Notes: a model not told the origin generated them from the sequence alone. Shown: positions 24,191 through 34,671, numbered from the stretch's first letter. The stretch: DNA of 64,000 nt from Pelagibacteraceae bacterium (GCA_022763425.1 JALEGD010000001.1:1068572-1132571), one strand, 5' to 3'. Translations and numbers: made by a program.

Positions 24191-25336
24191 TTAGTAAATA
24201 TTTTCATCTTTATGAATTTTGGCACTCATAACAAGACCAAGAGCAAACATAGATGTTAGCATTGCCGTACCTCCATATGACATGATTGGAATAGGAACTC
24301 CAACAACGGGCAAAAGTCCAGTTACCATTCCAATATTTATTGCAATGTAAACAAAGAAATTAAATGAAACCCCAAAACATAATAATCTTCCAAATGTAGA
24401 TCTAGAAACTTTTGAAATACTATCAATTCTAAAAATTAATATAAGAAATAGGATTAATAAAATTAAACTTCCAATAAAACCAAATTGTTCAGCAAAAGCT
24501 GTAAAGATAAAATCTGTATGAGGCTCAGGTAAAAAAGATAAATTACTTTGCGACCCTTCCTTATAACCCTGACCAAAAAATCCACCAGAGCCAATTGCAA
24601 TTTTAGACTGTATAACATGATAGCCTGCTCCCGTTGGATCGTTTTCTGGATTTAAAAAAGTCAATATCCTTTGCTTTTGATATGGTTTTAAAAATGAAAT
24701 TGATAATGGTGCTAATATTAAAAGTGATAATGTTCCGAATGTAAAAATTTTTAAATTTAGACCAGCTAACCAAAGAATAGATATAGCAACTAATAAAATA
24801 AAAAGAGCTGTTCCTAAATCTGGTTGCTTAATAACTAAAAGAAAAGGTATGATAATTAGTGTAATTGGAACAACTAGATTTTTTACACGGTCTATTTCAT
24901 CTGTTTTGATATATTGATAATATCTTGCTAAAGCCATGATTACCCCAACTTTCATCAATTCAGAAGGTTGTAAATTAAAAATACCAATGTCTAACCATCT
25001 TTTTGCACCTTTTCCTACAAGTCCATAAAAATCTACAAGAATTAAAAGTAAAATAACAAAACCATAAAAAAAATATGAAAGTTTGTACCAAGTTTTAATA
25101 TTTATTGATGCCGCAATTAGAAAAACTATCAACGAGAAACAAATTCTCAAAAAATGTTTATCAACAAGTCCTTTTTCATTAAAATCTAAGCTAGATAATA
25201 CAGTTAAACTTATTAAAGCAATTAATATCATCGAAGAAAAAATAACAAAGTCCATAGATTTTATTTTAGTAGAAAAATTTTCTAAAAAGCTCTTATTCAG
25301 TCTAAGCATTAGTTCCTTTTGGATAATATAGTTCAA
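24191..25336 (-). CDS. rodA: Rod shape-determining protein RodA (SEDS glycosyltransferase)
   Basis: GKGAKRWLDIGIFNLQPSELMKVG; GLLPVVGVPIPIMSYGGTAML. Confidence 0.96.
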   Translation of the reverse strand: MNYIIQKELMLRLNKSFLENFSTKIKSMDFVIFSSMILIALISLTVLSSLDFNEKGLVDKHFLRICFSLIVFLIAASINIKTWYKLSYFFYGFVILLLILVDFYGLVGKGAKRWLDIGIFNLQPSELMKVGVIMALARYYQYIKTDEIDRVKNLVVPITLIIIPFLLVIKQPDLGTALFILLVAISILWLAGLNLKIFTFGTLSLLILAPLSISFLKPYQKQRILTFLNPENDPTGAGYHVIQSKIAIGSGGFFGQGYKEGSQSNLSFLPEPHTDFIFTAFAEQFGFIGSLILLILFLILIFRIDSISKVSRSTFGRLLCFGVSFNFFVYIAINIGMVTGLLPVVGVPIPIMSYGGTAMLTSMFALGLVMSAKIHKDENIY

Positions 25337-27149
25337 AAACTTTTTGCATAACTTTTTTTGCTATAGGAGCTGCTTTTGAAGAGCCTGATCCACCATGATC
25401 TATAATAACAGATATTGCATATTCTGGATTAGTAACCGGGCCATAACCAGTGAATAAAGAATGGTCTCTAAATTTCCAAGGTAGATCTTTGTTTTTAATA
25501 TCTAGTTCTCTTTGTCTTTGAGAAATTCTTCTGACTTGAGATGTTCCAGTTTTACCGCAAAACTTTAAATCTCCTTTTATTCTAGAGTTATACGATGTTC
25601 CCTTCCACTCGTTAGTGGCAACTTCTAAAGAGTCTTTAATAATTTTTAAATGATCATTATTTTCAATAATTTTTTCACCAAGTTCAAAGTTATCACTTGC
25701 ATTTAATGAGGGTTTGATTTTAAAACCTCCGTTTGCAATTTGAGCAATCATTTTACAAAGTTGTATTGGTGTAGCTTGAATATATCCCTGACCAATTCCT
25801 GCTATTATTGTTTCCCCAAGATACCAAGGTTGACCAATATATTTTTTCTTCCATTTTGTATTTGGAAAAACACCTTTTTTTTCTTCTAAAAAATTATCTA
25901 GAACATATTGACCTAGACCAAATTTTAATGCTGTTTTATACATTCTATCTATACCAAGCAATCTTGCTACCTCATAAAAATAAATATCACACGACTCTTT
26001 AATAGCTTTTTTCATATCAACTACACCATGACCTTTTTCTTTCCAGCAATGATATTTTTGACCAAAATATTCGGTGCTCTCTTTACATCTAATTTTAAAG
26101 TTACTGTTCACAATTCCATTCTCCATTGCAGAGATTGCAACTAGCATTTTTAAAGTACTTCCGGGAGGATATTGAGAAGATAACGCTTTATTACTTAGAG
26201 GTTTTTTTTCATCCCTTAGATACTTTTTGTATTCAAAAGAATTAATTCCATATGTAAATAAGTTTGCATCAAATGACGGTGAAGACGTACAGCATCTTAT
26301 TTCACCTCTGGTATTCATTACAATGACAGATCCACTTTCATTACCCAATGTTTTATTTGCAAAAACTTGAAGCTCAGAGTCTAAAGTAGAATTAAAATTT
26401 TTACCTTTTATTCCTTGGTTGTAACTGATTTGTTTTAACTGCCTTCCAAAGGCATTTGTTTCAATTACGGATTTTCCAGGTGATCCAATGATTAAATCTT
26501 CAAATTTTTTCTCGATACCATTTTTTCCAATTTTAAGATTTGGTGTATTAAGAAACTTCTCGGATATACTTTTTAAATCTTTTTTATTTGGTTCACCAAC
26601 ATAACCTACAATATGAGCAAACTCTTTGGCATGAGAATAAGTTCTTTCAAAGGATACTATTGGCTGCACATACGAAATATTGCTAAGATTATAATTAATA
26701 TTTGAAATTACTTTCCATGGTAATTTTTTATCAATTATATAAGCCTGATATTTTTTTGTCTTCTTGTACCTGTAGATTTCTCTTTTAAATCTTTTGATCT
26801 CTAAAATATCAAAATCAACATAAGGTCTTAGACTGTAGAAAAACTCATTTAAATTTTTTATCTCACTTGGAAATATACTTAAGAGATAAACTTGATTATT
26901 TGATGCAATAATCCTATTTTTAAAATCATAAATAATCCCTCTTTCAGGAACCTCTTTAATTTCTCTATATCTATTTCTATCTGAAAGTTGCTTAAACTCT
27001 TGAGATTTAAACAATTGTAAATAAGCCAATCTGGATGTTATTATTCCGAAGAAAGCAACTTTCGCCAATCCTAAAACAAAACCTCGACGTGAAATGGTTT
27101 TGGATTTGCTCTCTATTCCTTTTTTAACTTTTGGACTAAAATATTCCAT
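25302..27149 (-). CDS. mrdA: Penicillin-binding protein 2
   Basis: SSQYPPGSTLKM (SxxK), FCGKTGTSQV (KTG), adjacent to rodA. Confidence 0.96.
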   Translation of the reverse strand: MEYFSPKVKKGIESKSKTISRRGFVLGLAKVAFFGIITSRLAYLQLFKSQEFKQLSDRNRYREIKEVPERGIIYDFKNRIIASNNQVYLLSIFPSEIKNLNEFFYSLRPYVDFDILEIKRFKREIYRYKKTKKYQAYIIDKKLPWKVISNINYNLSNISYVQPIVSFERTYSHAKEFAHIVGYVGEPNKKDLKSISEKFLNTPNLKIGKNGIEKKFEDLIIGSPGKSVIETNAFGRQLKQISYNQGIKGKNFNSTLDSELQVFANKTLGNESGSVIVMNTRGEIRCCTSSPSFDANLFTYGINSFEYKKYLRDEKKPLSNKALSSQYPPGSTLKMLVAISAMENGIVNSNFKIRCKESTEYFGQKYHCWKEKGHGVVDMKKAIKESCDIYFYEVARLLGIDRMYKTALKFGLGQYVLDNFLEEKKGVFPNTKWKKKYIGQPWYLGETIIAGIGQGYIQATPIQLCKMIAQIANGGFKIKPSLNASDNFELGEKIIENNDHLKIIKDSLEVATNEWKGTSYNSRIKGDLKFCGKTGTSQVRRISQRQRELDIKNKDLPWKFRDHSLFTGYGPVTNPEYAISVIIDHGGSGSSKAAPIAKKVMQKVFELYYPKGTNA

Positions 27150-27206
27150 TAATACGTTAGTTATATATAGACTTTTTTATTCCAAAATGCTATCTGACCC
27201 CGCTTT

Positions 27207-27213
27207 AGGAGGT
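27207..27213 (+). promoter_or_regulatory. Strong Shine-Dalgarno AGGAGGT upstream of rpsU
   Basis: AGGAGG ends 6 nt before the inferred ATT start. Confidence 0.8.
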
Positions 27214-27218
27214 AGGTT

Positions 27219-27413
27219 ATTAAAATAGAAGTAAAAAATGACAATCTTGAACAGGCCTTAAGGGTTCTGAAAAAAAAACTTCAAAAGGAAGGTACTTTCA
27301 GAATACTTAAATTGAAAAGCCACTTTGAAAAACCCTCTGAAAAGAAAAAAAGAGAAAAAGAAGAAAGTGTTAAAAGATTTAAAAAATTAAGAAAACTAAA
27401 AGCAAAATTTTAA
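27219..27413 (+). CDS. rpsU: 30S ribosomal protein S21, apparent ATT start codon; not in ORF track
   Basis: Frame reads (M/I)[63 protein letters not shown]; in-frame TAG two codons upstream excludes an upstream start. Confidence 0.92.
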   Translation: MKIEVKNDNLEQALRVLKKKLQKEGTFRILKLKSHFEKPSEKKKREKEESVKRFKKLRKLKAKF

Positions 27414-27431
27414 CCAATTTTTTTATAATAT

Positions 27432-27508
<77 letters not shown>

Positions 27509-27528
27509 AATTAAATTGATATTTAAGT

Positions 27529-28581
27529 TTAATTTGCAAAAGTCTCAATAATCTCGTCTAAAATTTTTGGCACGTTATATTTAAGTTTAAAATTTGGGTA
27601 GCTTTTTTTAAATTTTGTTATATCTGTAATATACCATTGGTGGTCACCTACCCTGGGTATTTCTATTTTAATTTTTTTAACATCAATTCCTAATTTTTTT
27701 TCTACATATTGAATAGCTTCCAAAATTGAACAATTTGAATATCTAGATCCCCCAATATTAAATAATGAGTCTTTAACAGGGCGTTTATAATAATTCCAAA
27801 ATGCATTTGTTAAGTCATAACTGTGCAAATTATCTCTAACTTGTTTACCTTTATAACCAATTAATTTATATGACTTTTTTTTAATACACGATTTCACTAA
27901 ATAAGATAAAAATCCATGCAATTCAGCACCTGAGTGATTTGGACCTGTAATGCACCCCGCCCTAAAACAAGCAACGTTCATGCCAAAATTATTATTATAC
28001 TCTTGAGCCAATAAATCTGCATAAGACTTTGAAACACCAAAAAAACTATGTGTACAATTATCGATAGACAGGCTTTCATCTATACCTTTATAAAACTTAT
28101 CAGTTTTTTTAAGTTCCCACCTTGTAAGTTTTTCGATAAATTTGAATTTATTTGGATTATCTCCATATACTTTATTAGTCGAAGTAAAAATGAATTTAGC
28201 TTTTGGAGAATATAATCTAGTTAAATCTAACATATTCAAAGTTCCAACTGCATTAATATTAAAATCTTTTGTAATATTTGTTTTAGCCCAGTCATGTGAA
28301 GGTTGCGCAGCTGCATGTAAAATAAATGAAAACCTATTTTTGTATTTTTTAAAAATTTTTTCTAAATTTGATCTATTGGTTATATCAATATCAAAATGTT
28401 TATAAGACTTGTAGGTCTTTTTGAGCCTTCGTTTAATTCTTGAGGTGTCACCATCTTTACCAAATAATTTTGATCTTTCGTTATTATCAATTCCAATAAC
28501 GTCAAAACCTTTATTTAATAAAAAAGTTGCCGTCTCAGAACCTACTAAACCAGTTGAGCCTGAAATTAATGCTAAGGACAT
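27529..28581 (-). CDS. NAD-dependent sugar-nucleotide epimerase (CDP-paratose 2-epimerase-like SDR)
   Basis: ISGSTGLVGSETATFLLNKGFDVIGIDNN; YxxxK as ...SKSYADLLAQEY; extended SDR. Confidence 0.85.
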   Translation of the reverse strand: MSLALISGSTGLVGSETATFLLNKGFDVIGIDNNERSKLFGKDGDTSRIKRRLKKTYKSYKHFDIDITNRSNLEKIFKKYKNRFSFILHAAAQPSHDWAKTNITKDFNINAVGTLNMLDLTRLYSPKAKFIFTSTNKVYGDNPNKFKFIEKLTRWELKKTDKFYKGIDESLSIDNCTHSFFGVSKSYADLLAQEYNNNFGMNVACFRAGCITGPNHSGAELHGFLSYLVKSCIKKKSYKLIGYKGKQVRDNLHSYDLTNAFWNYYKRPVKDSLFNIGGSRYSNCSILEAIQYVEKKLGIDVKKIKIEIPRVGDHQWYITDITKFKKSYPNFKLKYNVPKILDEIIETFAN

Positions 28582-29604
28582 TTAGTCTAAATATTTTTTT
28601 AATATTTTATAATCTTCTATTTGCCACTTCAAAGTATCTTTTACAATATTTAAAATAGATAATTTAGGTTTCCATTTATATAGTTTGCTAACTTTGGAAT
28701 TTGATGAACAGAAATATGGTATATCATAAGATGAGGTTCTATTAATTTTTTTAAAATTAATTTTATTTTTGGTTAGCTCATAACAAACTTTAGTTAGGTT
28801 TCTTAAAGAAATTAAGTTTTTTTTCCCGCCACCAGCTGTTACACTAATATTATAAATTTTATTAAAATTTTTAATTTGCTTATAGATCAGAATATTCAAA
28901 TCATTAACATGCAAAACATCTCTAACTTGATTGCCATGACCTCCAAAACCAATATATTTTAATGGCTTTTTACTCAAATGCTTCCATACCCACAAAGAAA
29001 TAAAACCTTGATCAACTTTACCCATTTGACCAGGTCCAGCAATTACACCTAACCTGTTAATTATAAATTTTAAATTAAATAAATATGAAAATTCTTTTAT
29101 CATTTCCTCTGATGCTAACTTAGTGTACCCATATATTGATCTAGGATATTTTGTAGAAAAGTTTTCATTAATTTCTTTTTTTAATTTAATATCTTTTTTT
29201 AATATCTTATCTTTTAACAAATTTTTTATAGCTTCTATTGAATAAACTCTTGAGGTAGATAAAAATATAATTTTAGAATTATCTTTAATACACTTTTTTA
29301 ATAAATTGTACGTACCAATTAAGTTTGTATTAATAACTCGGTCCAAATCATTCTTTGAAGCTTCAACTGATGGTTCGGCACAACAGTCAATAATTATATC
29401 AAAATTTCCAATTTTTTTTTTTGATAAATTCTTAATATCAAAGCGAAAATTTTTTATTTTGTGTTTTTTTAATTTTTTTAAATTATACTGAGATCCTTTC
29501 CTAAATAAATTATCTAAAGTATATACGTCAAAGTGCTTTTTTTTTAAAAAAATTGCTAAATTTGATCCAATAAAACCACATCCACCTGCAATCAATACTT
29601 TCAT
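28582..29604 (-). CDS. NAD-dependent epimerase/dehydratase
   Basis: LIAGGCGFIGSNLAIFLKKK...YGYTKLASEEM. Confidence 0.88.
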   Translation of the reverse strand: MKVLIAGGCGFIGSNLAIFLKKKHFDVYTLDNLFRKGSQYNLKKLKKHKIKNFRFDIKNLSKKKIGNFDIIIDCCAEPSVEASKNDLDRVINTNLIGTYNLLKKCIKDNSKIIFLSTSRVYSIEAIKNLLKDKILKKDIKLKKEINENFSTKYPRSIYGYTKLASEEMIKEFSYLFNLKFIINRLGVIAGPGQMGKVDQGFISLWVWKHLSKKPLKYIGFGGHGNQVRDVLHVNDLNILIYKQIKNFNKIYNISVTAGGGKKNLISLRNLTKVCYELTKNKINFKKINRTSSYDIPYFCSSNSKVSKLYKWKPKLSILNIVKDTLKWQIEDYKILKKYLD

Positions 29605-29633
29605 AACAAAACAATTCCAATTAATATTTATTA

Positions 29634-30362
29634 ATGAGTTTATCTATAATTATTCCATGCAGAAATGAAGAAGAAAATATCAAGACTACTATAGATGAAA
29701 TTAGCAACTACCTTGAAGGAAAGGTTCAAAATTTTGAGATAAATATTATAAATGATTTTAGTACTGATAAAACTCTGGACAAAGTAAAATATATTTCACA
29801 GGAAAAAAAGTTCGTGAAAGTTTTTGACAATTCTAAAATTGGTCTTGGCGGAGCAATTAATTTAGGAATTGAAAAATCTACAAAAAAATATTCGGTAATA
29901 GTTATGGCGGATTTATCTGATAGCCCTAAAGATATTTTGAGTTACTATGAGGAAATTACAAAAAAAAATCTCGATGCGGTTTTGGGTTCAAGATTTACAA
30001 GAATTTCAAAGGTTGAAGGTTATCCGAAAAAAAAATTAATTTTAAATAGAATATTTAATTATATTGTTAAAATTTTATTCTGGCACAATTATAATGATTT
30101 TACCAATGCTTTTAAAATTTATAGAACAAATACTTTAAAAGAAATAAAACCAATCGTATCAGAAAATTTTAATATATTTCTAGAAATTCCACTTAAAATT
30201 ATTATCAGAAATTATCGATTTAGTATTATACCAATAGATTGGAAAAATAGAAAAGCCGGTAAAGCTAAATTTGAAGTTAAAGAACTTGGATCTAAATATT
30301 TATTCACTCTTCTTTACTGTTTTTTTGAAAAAATTTTATTAGATAAAAAAGTAAATAAGTAA
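29634..30362 (+). CDS. Family 2 glycosyltransferase (dolichol-phosphate mannosyltransferase-like)
   Basis: SIIIPCRNEEENIKTTIDEI...VIVMADLSDSPKDI...LGSRF. Confidence 0.88.
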   Translation: MSLSIIIPCRNEEENIKTTIDEISNYLEGKVQNFEINIINDFSTDKTLDKVKYISQEKKFVKVFDNSKIGLGGAINLGIEKSTKKYSVIVMADLSDSPKDILSYYEEITKKNLDAVLGSRFTRISKVEGYPKKKLILNRIFNYIVKILFWHNYNDFTNAFKIYRTNTLKEIKPIVSENFNIFLEIPLKIIIRNYRFSIIPIDWKNRKAGKAKFEVKELGSKYLFTLLYCFFEKILLDKKVNK

Positions 30363-31531
30363 GCAGAAAATATAATATACAAGGGCAGTATAAATAATTT
30401 GTATCTTGGCAATACAAAAAAAATAGGAATTAATGTCAAATAATAAAAAATAATAATTTGTAATTCAAAATTAATTTTTTTAGAAATTAAATTTTGAAAA
30501 ATACCAATAATTCCAAATATAGATATTATTATTTCTGGTACAAAAACAACTGGATGAAAATAATTTGGATAATTGGATGAAAAATTAAAAAAAGAAAATG
30601 CAAATAGTTTTTTAAGATAGTGATAAATATATTGTTTTGTATTATTTTTAATATTTTCATACGCTTCATTAAAATATATCTTATCAAGATAAATTTCATA
30701 TTTTTTTAAATTATTTTCATTTAATAATTTCTGTTTAAGATATTTTTTTTGTTTTTCAATTTCATAAGTTTCAATATTTTCACCATTTATATTTAAACTT
30801 TTACTATTACCACGCCACAAATTATAACCACTCGATTTTGTTATAACTAGTTCTTCAAAAACAATGAAATTTCTAATTATCGTAGGTGACACAATTATTA
30901 CAAAAGTAACTAATAATATAAAATAATGTTTTAATTTATTTTTTTTTTGTAAAAGTCTAAACAAAATTAAAATCAAAAATAACAGCCAAAACTCACCTCT
31001 TATTAACGTTGCTAAGCCAGCAAAAATACCAATTTTGAAAAAATCTGATGAGTCTGTGGAGTTTAAGAAATAAAACAAAAATAAAATAAATATAGAAATT
31101 TGAAGGGAAACTGAAGATATTTGAGTTGCCGAATAAAAATTTAAAGGAAATAAAAAAAATATTAAACTAAAAATAATTGAGGTTTTTTCTCCAAAATATT
31201 TTTTTAGAATTTTGTAAAAAAAAAATGTTGATATACCTGAAAGAAAACATTGAAAAAAAAGAACAATTTTTACTGTCAAATATTCTGATAAACCAAATAC
31301 AGAAAAAGCATATAAAATATAAGCATAAAGTGGCGGCATGTAAGCTGTTGGTACTTTTTGACCATTAATTTCATGATATGAAAATATAAAATTATTTATT
31401 AAATTTTTAACAATTATAGCCCATTCCATTTCGTAAAAATCATCACCATAGAAATATGAAATAAATATTTTTAAAATTGAAAAAAAAATTAATAAATAAA
31501 TAAAATTTTTTTTATTTATTAATGATTGCAT
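30314..31531 (-). CDS. GT39/GT83-like polytopic glycosyltransferase
   Basis: ~10 TM; periplasmic E/D near N-term, LIRGEFWLLFLILI; genomic context. Confidence 0.65.
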   Translation of the reverse strand: MQSLINKKNFIYLLIFFSILKIFISYFYGDDFYEMEWAIIVKNLINNFIFSYHEINGQKVPTAYMPPLYAYILYAFSVFGLSEYLTVKIVLFFQCFLSGISTFFFYKILKKYFGEKTSIIFSLIFFLFPLNFYSATQISSVSLQISIFILFLFYFLNSTDSSDFFKIGIFAGLATLIRGEFWLLFLILILFRLLQKKNKLKHYFILLVTFVIIVSPTIIRNFIVFEELVITKSSGYNLWRGNSKSLNINGENIETYEIEKQKKYLKQKLLNENNLKKYEIYLDKIYFNEAYENIKNNTKQYIYHYLKKLFAFSFFNFSSNYPNYFHPVVFVPEIIISIFGIIGIFQNLISKKINFELQIIIFYYLTLIPIFFVLPRYKLFILPLYIIFSAYLFTFLSNKIFSKKQ

Positions 31532-31535
31532 TTAT

Positions 31536-32942
31536 TTATAAAGATTGAGAAATTTCCTCAACCATTTTTTTTGCGTCAGAGAATAACATTAAAGTATTGT
31601 CTTTAAAAAATAATTCATTATCTACACCTGCATAACCTGCAGCCATACCTCTTTTTACAAATAAAACTGATTTTGCTTTTTCGACATCTAATATGGGCAT
31701 TCCATAAATTGGGCTTTGTGGATCAGTTTTTGCAGCAGGATTTGTTACATCGTTCGCTCCAATTACAAACGCAACATCTGTATTTGAAAAATCACTGTTA
31801 ATACTTTCTAATTCAAAAACCTCATCATAAGGTACGTTAGCCTCTGCTAGCAAAACATTCATATGACCCGGCATTCTCCCCGCAACGGGATGAATTGCAT
31901 AACTTACCTTTACCCCTGATTCTTTTAATTTATCACACATTTCTCTCAATGCATGTTGAGCTTGTGCAACTGCCATTCCATAACCCGGAACAATAATAAC
32001 AGAGGATGCATTTTTCATTAAAAAAGCTGCATCATCTGCACCTGCTTGTTTCACAGGTTTAGATGTTTTTTGCACAACTTGACTTGAGCTCTCTTCACCG
32101 CCGAATCCACCTAAAATCACATTAAAGAATGATCTATTCATTCCTTTGCACATTATATAAGACAGAATGGCACCAGAAGAACCCACTAATGCTCCGGTTA
32201 TTATCAGAGCTGTATTTTCTAAAGTAAATCCAATTCCTGCCGCTGCCCAACCTGAGTATGAGTTAAGCATTGAAACAACAACTGGCATGTCAGCTCCACC
32301 AATTGGAATAATAATTAGAAAACCAATTAACAAGGATAAAGCTGTCACAATCCAAAAATAATTAGTTGTTTGTTCTTTTACTAAAAAAACAATTGAAACA
32401 ATTATTAGAATACCAAGAACTAAGTTTAAAAAATGCTGACCCTTAAATGTAATTGGAGATCCTGACATTAACCCTTGTAACTTAAAAAAAGCAATACAAG
32501 ATCCTGTAAACGTTATGGCTCCAATTGATACACCTATAGACATTTCAATCAGTGATGAAATTTTAATATTTCCAAACTGACCTATTCCAAATGCTGATGG
32601 GTTATAAAATGCAGCAACCGCAATTAATACAGCGGAAAGACCAACTAAACTATGAAAACCAGCAACAAGTTGCGGCATTGCAGTCATGGCAATTCGTGCA
32701 GCAACAAATCCACCAACAACTGCACCCAGCAATAAAGGCACAACAATAAATTCAATATTATTTAATAATATTTCAATATTGCTTATACTAAAAAGAGTAG
32801 AGACAATTGCTATAGTCATCCCGGTCATTCCAAAAATATTTCCAGTCCTAGATGTCTCTGGAGATGATAAGCCTCTTAAAGCCAAAATAAAAAATATCCC
32901 TGAAATTAAGTATAAAACTGCAATAAAATTAACAGATAACAT
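31536..32942 (-). CDS. pntB: NAD(P) transhydrogenase subunit beta
   Basis: IIVPGYGMAVAQAQHALREM...IHPVAGRMPGHMNVLLAEANVPYDEV. Confidence 0.97.
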   Translation of the reverse strand: MLSVNFIAVLYLISGIFFILALRGLSSPETSRTGNIFGMTGMTIAIVSTLFSISNIEILLNNIEFIVVPLLLGAVVGGFVAARIAMTAMPQLVAGFHSLVGLSAVLIAVAAFYNPSAFGIGQFGNIKISSLIEMSIGVSIGAITFTGSCIAFFKLQGLMSGSPITFKGQHFLNLVLGILIIVSIVFLVKEQTTNYFWIVTALSLLIGFLIIIPIGGADMPVVVSMLNSYSGWAAAGIGFTLENTALIITGALVGSSGAILSYIMCKGMNRSFFNVILGGFGGEESSSQVVQKTSKPVKQAGADDAAFLMKNASSVIIVPGYGMAVAQAQHALREMCDKLKESGVKVSYAIHPVAGRMPGHMNVLLAEANVPYDEVFELESINSDFSNTDVAFVIGANDVTNPAAKTDPQSPIYGMPILDVEKAKSVLFVKRGMAAGYAGVDNELFFKDNTLMLFSDAKKMVEEISQSL

Positions 32943-33248
32943 TTATTTCTTTTTTCCTTTTTTATACATTGCAAGCATACGCATGGTGACTAGAAATCCA
33001 CCAAAGATATTTATAGCTGCCAAAAATACTGCAAAACTTCCAACATACAGGGAAATCTGATTAGAATCTGCATTTGATACTGCAACTGCAATTAAAGCAC
33101 CTACAATAATGACAGATGAAATTGCATTTGTAACTGACATCAAAGGGGTATGAAGTGCAGGAGTTACACTCCAAACTACATAATAACCTACAAAAATTGA
33201 AAGGATAAAGATTGCTAGCCTAAATATAAAAGGGTCTATAGTTTCCAT
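32943..33248 (-). CDS. NAD(P) transhydrogenase subunit alpha, membrane part
   Basis: TPALHTPLMSVTNAISSVIIVGAL; between pntA N-part and pntB. Confidence 0.95.
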   Translation of the reverse strand: METIDPFIFRLAIFILSIFVGYYVVWSVTPALHTPLMSVTNAISSVIIVGALIAVAVSNADSNQISLYVGSFAVFLAAINIFGGFLVTMRMLAMYKKGKKK

Positions 33249-33251
33249 TAA

Positions 33252-34331
33252 TTAAATTCTCACTCCTTTAATAATTTCATCTTCAAAATCTATTTTTAAA
33301 GATTTAGACTCTTTATCTATCAACAAGGATAAAAAATTAATAACATTTTTTGCCAATAAACCTGATGCTGAATAAGCAGTCCGTGAGGCATAGTTTGAAT
33401 AACCAATAATTTTAACACCATTTTTTTCAATAACTTTATCTCTTTCTGAAAATGCAACATTTCCTCCTTGTGATGTAGCAAGATCGCATATTATAGAACC
33501 AGGCTTCATGGAAAGAACCATTTCTTCACTAATTATTAACGGAGCTTTCTTTCCGGGTATTAATGCAGTTGTAATAACCACATCTTGATTTTTAACGGTT
33601 TGTTTCATTAATTCTTCTTGTTTCTTTTTATAGTCTTCAGTTGCTTCTTTTGCGTATCCACCCTCAGTCTCTAAATTTTCATCACTTTCTACAAATACAA
33701 ATTTTGCTCCTAAACTTTCAACTTGCTCTTTAGATGCCAATCTTACATCAGTAGCAGATACAACTGCACCTAACCTTTTTGCAGTTGCAATCGCCTGCAA
33801 ACCTGCAACGCCGGCTCCGATGATAAAATATTTTGCAGGAGTTATAGTTCCTGCAGCAGTCATCATCATAGGTAATGCTTTGCTAAACTCATATGCCGTA
33901 TCAATTACAGCTTTATAACCTGCAAGATTTGACTGAGATGATAAAACATCCATAGCTTGTGCCCTGGTAATCCTTGGCAAATAGTTTAATCCAAAAATTT
34001 CTAATTTTTTACTATTTTTTAATTTTGATATTTCATGATTATTTTTGTCAAAAAACGCAGTTATAATTAAAGATCCATCTTTAAAATCAAAAGTCTCCAA
34101 ACCTTTACCTGAGATTTTAATTACAATGTCAGCAAGTGAGCAGATATCATTGACCGATTTTAATTCTGCGCCAGCGTCTTCATAAAATTTATCATCTAAA
34201 TTTAATTTTTTTGCGTAATCATGCTCTACAAAAACTTTAAAGCCAAGTTTAGTAATTGGAGAGATGTGTTCTGGTAATAACATTGAACGACTTTCATATT
34301 CATCATTTTCTTTTAAAAAAGCGATAATCAT
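33252..34331 (-). CDS. pntA: NAD(P) transhydrogenase subunit alpha, NAD-binding part
   Basis: AlaDH/PNT fold; PAKYFIIGAGVAGLQAIATAKRLGAVVSATDVR. Confidence 0.96.
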   Translation of the reverse strand: MIIAFLKENDEYESRSMLLPEHISPITKLGFKVFVEHDYAKKLNLDDKFYEDAGAELKSVNDICSLADIVIKISGKGLETFDFKDGSLIITAFFDKNNHEISKLKNSKKLEIFGLNYLPRITRAQAMDVLSSQSNLAGYKAVIDTAYEFSKALPMMMTAAGTITPAKYFIIGAGVAGLQAIATAKRLGAVVSATDVRLASKEQVESLGAKFVFVESDENLETEGGYAKEATEDYKKKQEELMKQTVKNQDVVITTALIPGKKAPLIISEEMVLSMKPGSIICDLATSQGGNVAFSERDKVIEKNGVKIIGYSNYASRTAYSASGLLAKNVINFLSLLIDKESKSLKIDFEDEIIKGVRI

Positions 34332-34423
34332 CAGTATGCAAATAAATGATTTAAAATATAGATCAAGTCTAAGATTTTATAGGATTTATTGATGTTAAAC
34401 GTAATTGATCAAAAAATTGCGGC

Positions 34424-34534
34424 TTAAACTAAAAAGATTGCCATCATAATTAATATAAATATTATAATAGCTGCTGCGATTGTGGAGAGCTTTACAAAAC
34501 CTGCAAAAGTATCTTTTTGGTCTTTAATGTCCAT
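34424..34534 (-). CDS. aa3-type cytochrome c oxidase subunit IV-like small membrane protein; not in ORF track
   Basis: Manual translation [36 protein letters not shown]; FxxFxK.(S)(T) then single TM as in CoxIV family. Confidence 0.7.
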   Translation of the reverse strand: MDIKDQKDTFAGFVKLSTIAAAIIIFILIMMAIFLV

Positions 34535-34659
34535 TAACCTTGTCTTGACTTCATTCTAGGATTTTTTTTATTAATGACGTAAAGCTTACCTTTTCTCTTA
34601 ACAAGCTTGTTATTTAAATCTCTTTTTTTTAATGATTTTAATGAACTTACAACTTTCAT
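34534..34659 (-). CDS. rpmJ: 50S ribosomal protein L36
   Basis: [44 protein letters not shown] track extension to 34788 runs into the 5S gene and is not real. Confidence 0.95.
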   Translation of the reverse strand: MKVVSSLKSLKKRDLNNKLVKRKGKLYVINKKNPRMKSRQG

Positions 34660-34671
34660 ATTTTCCTTTAA

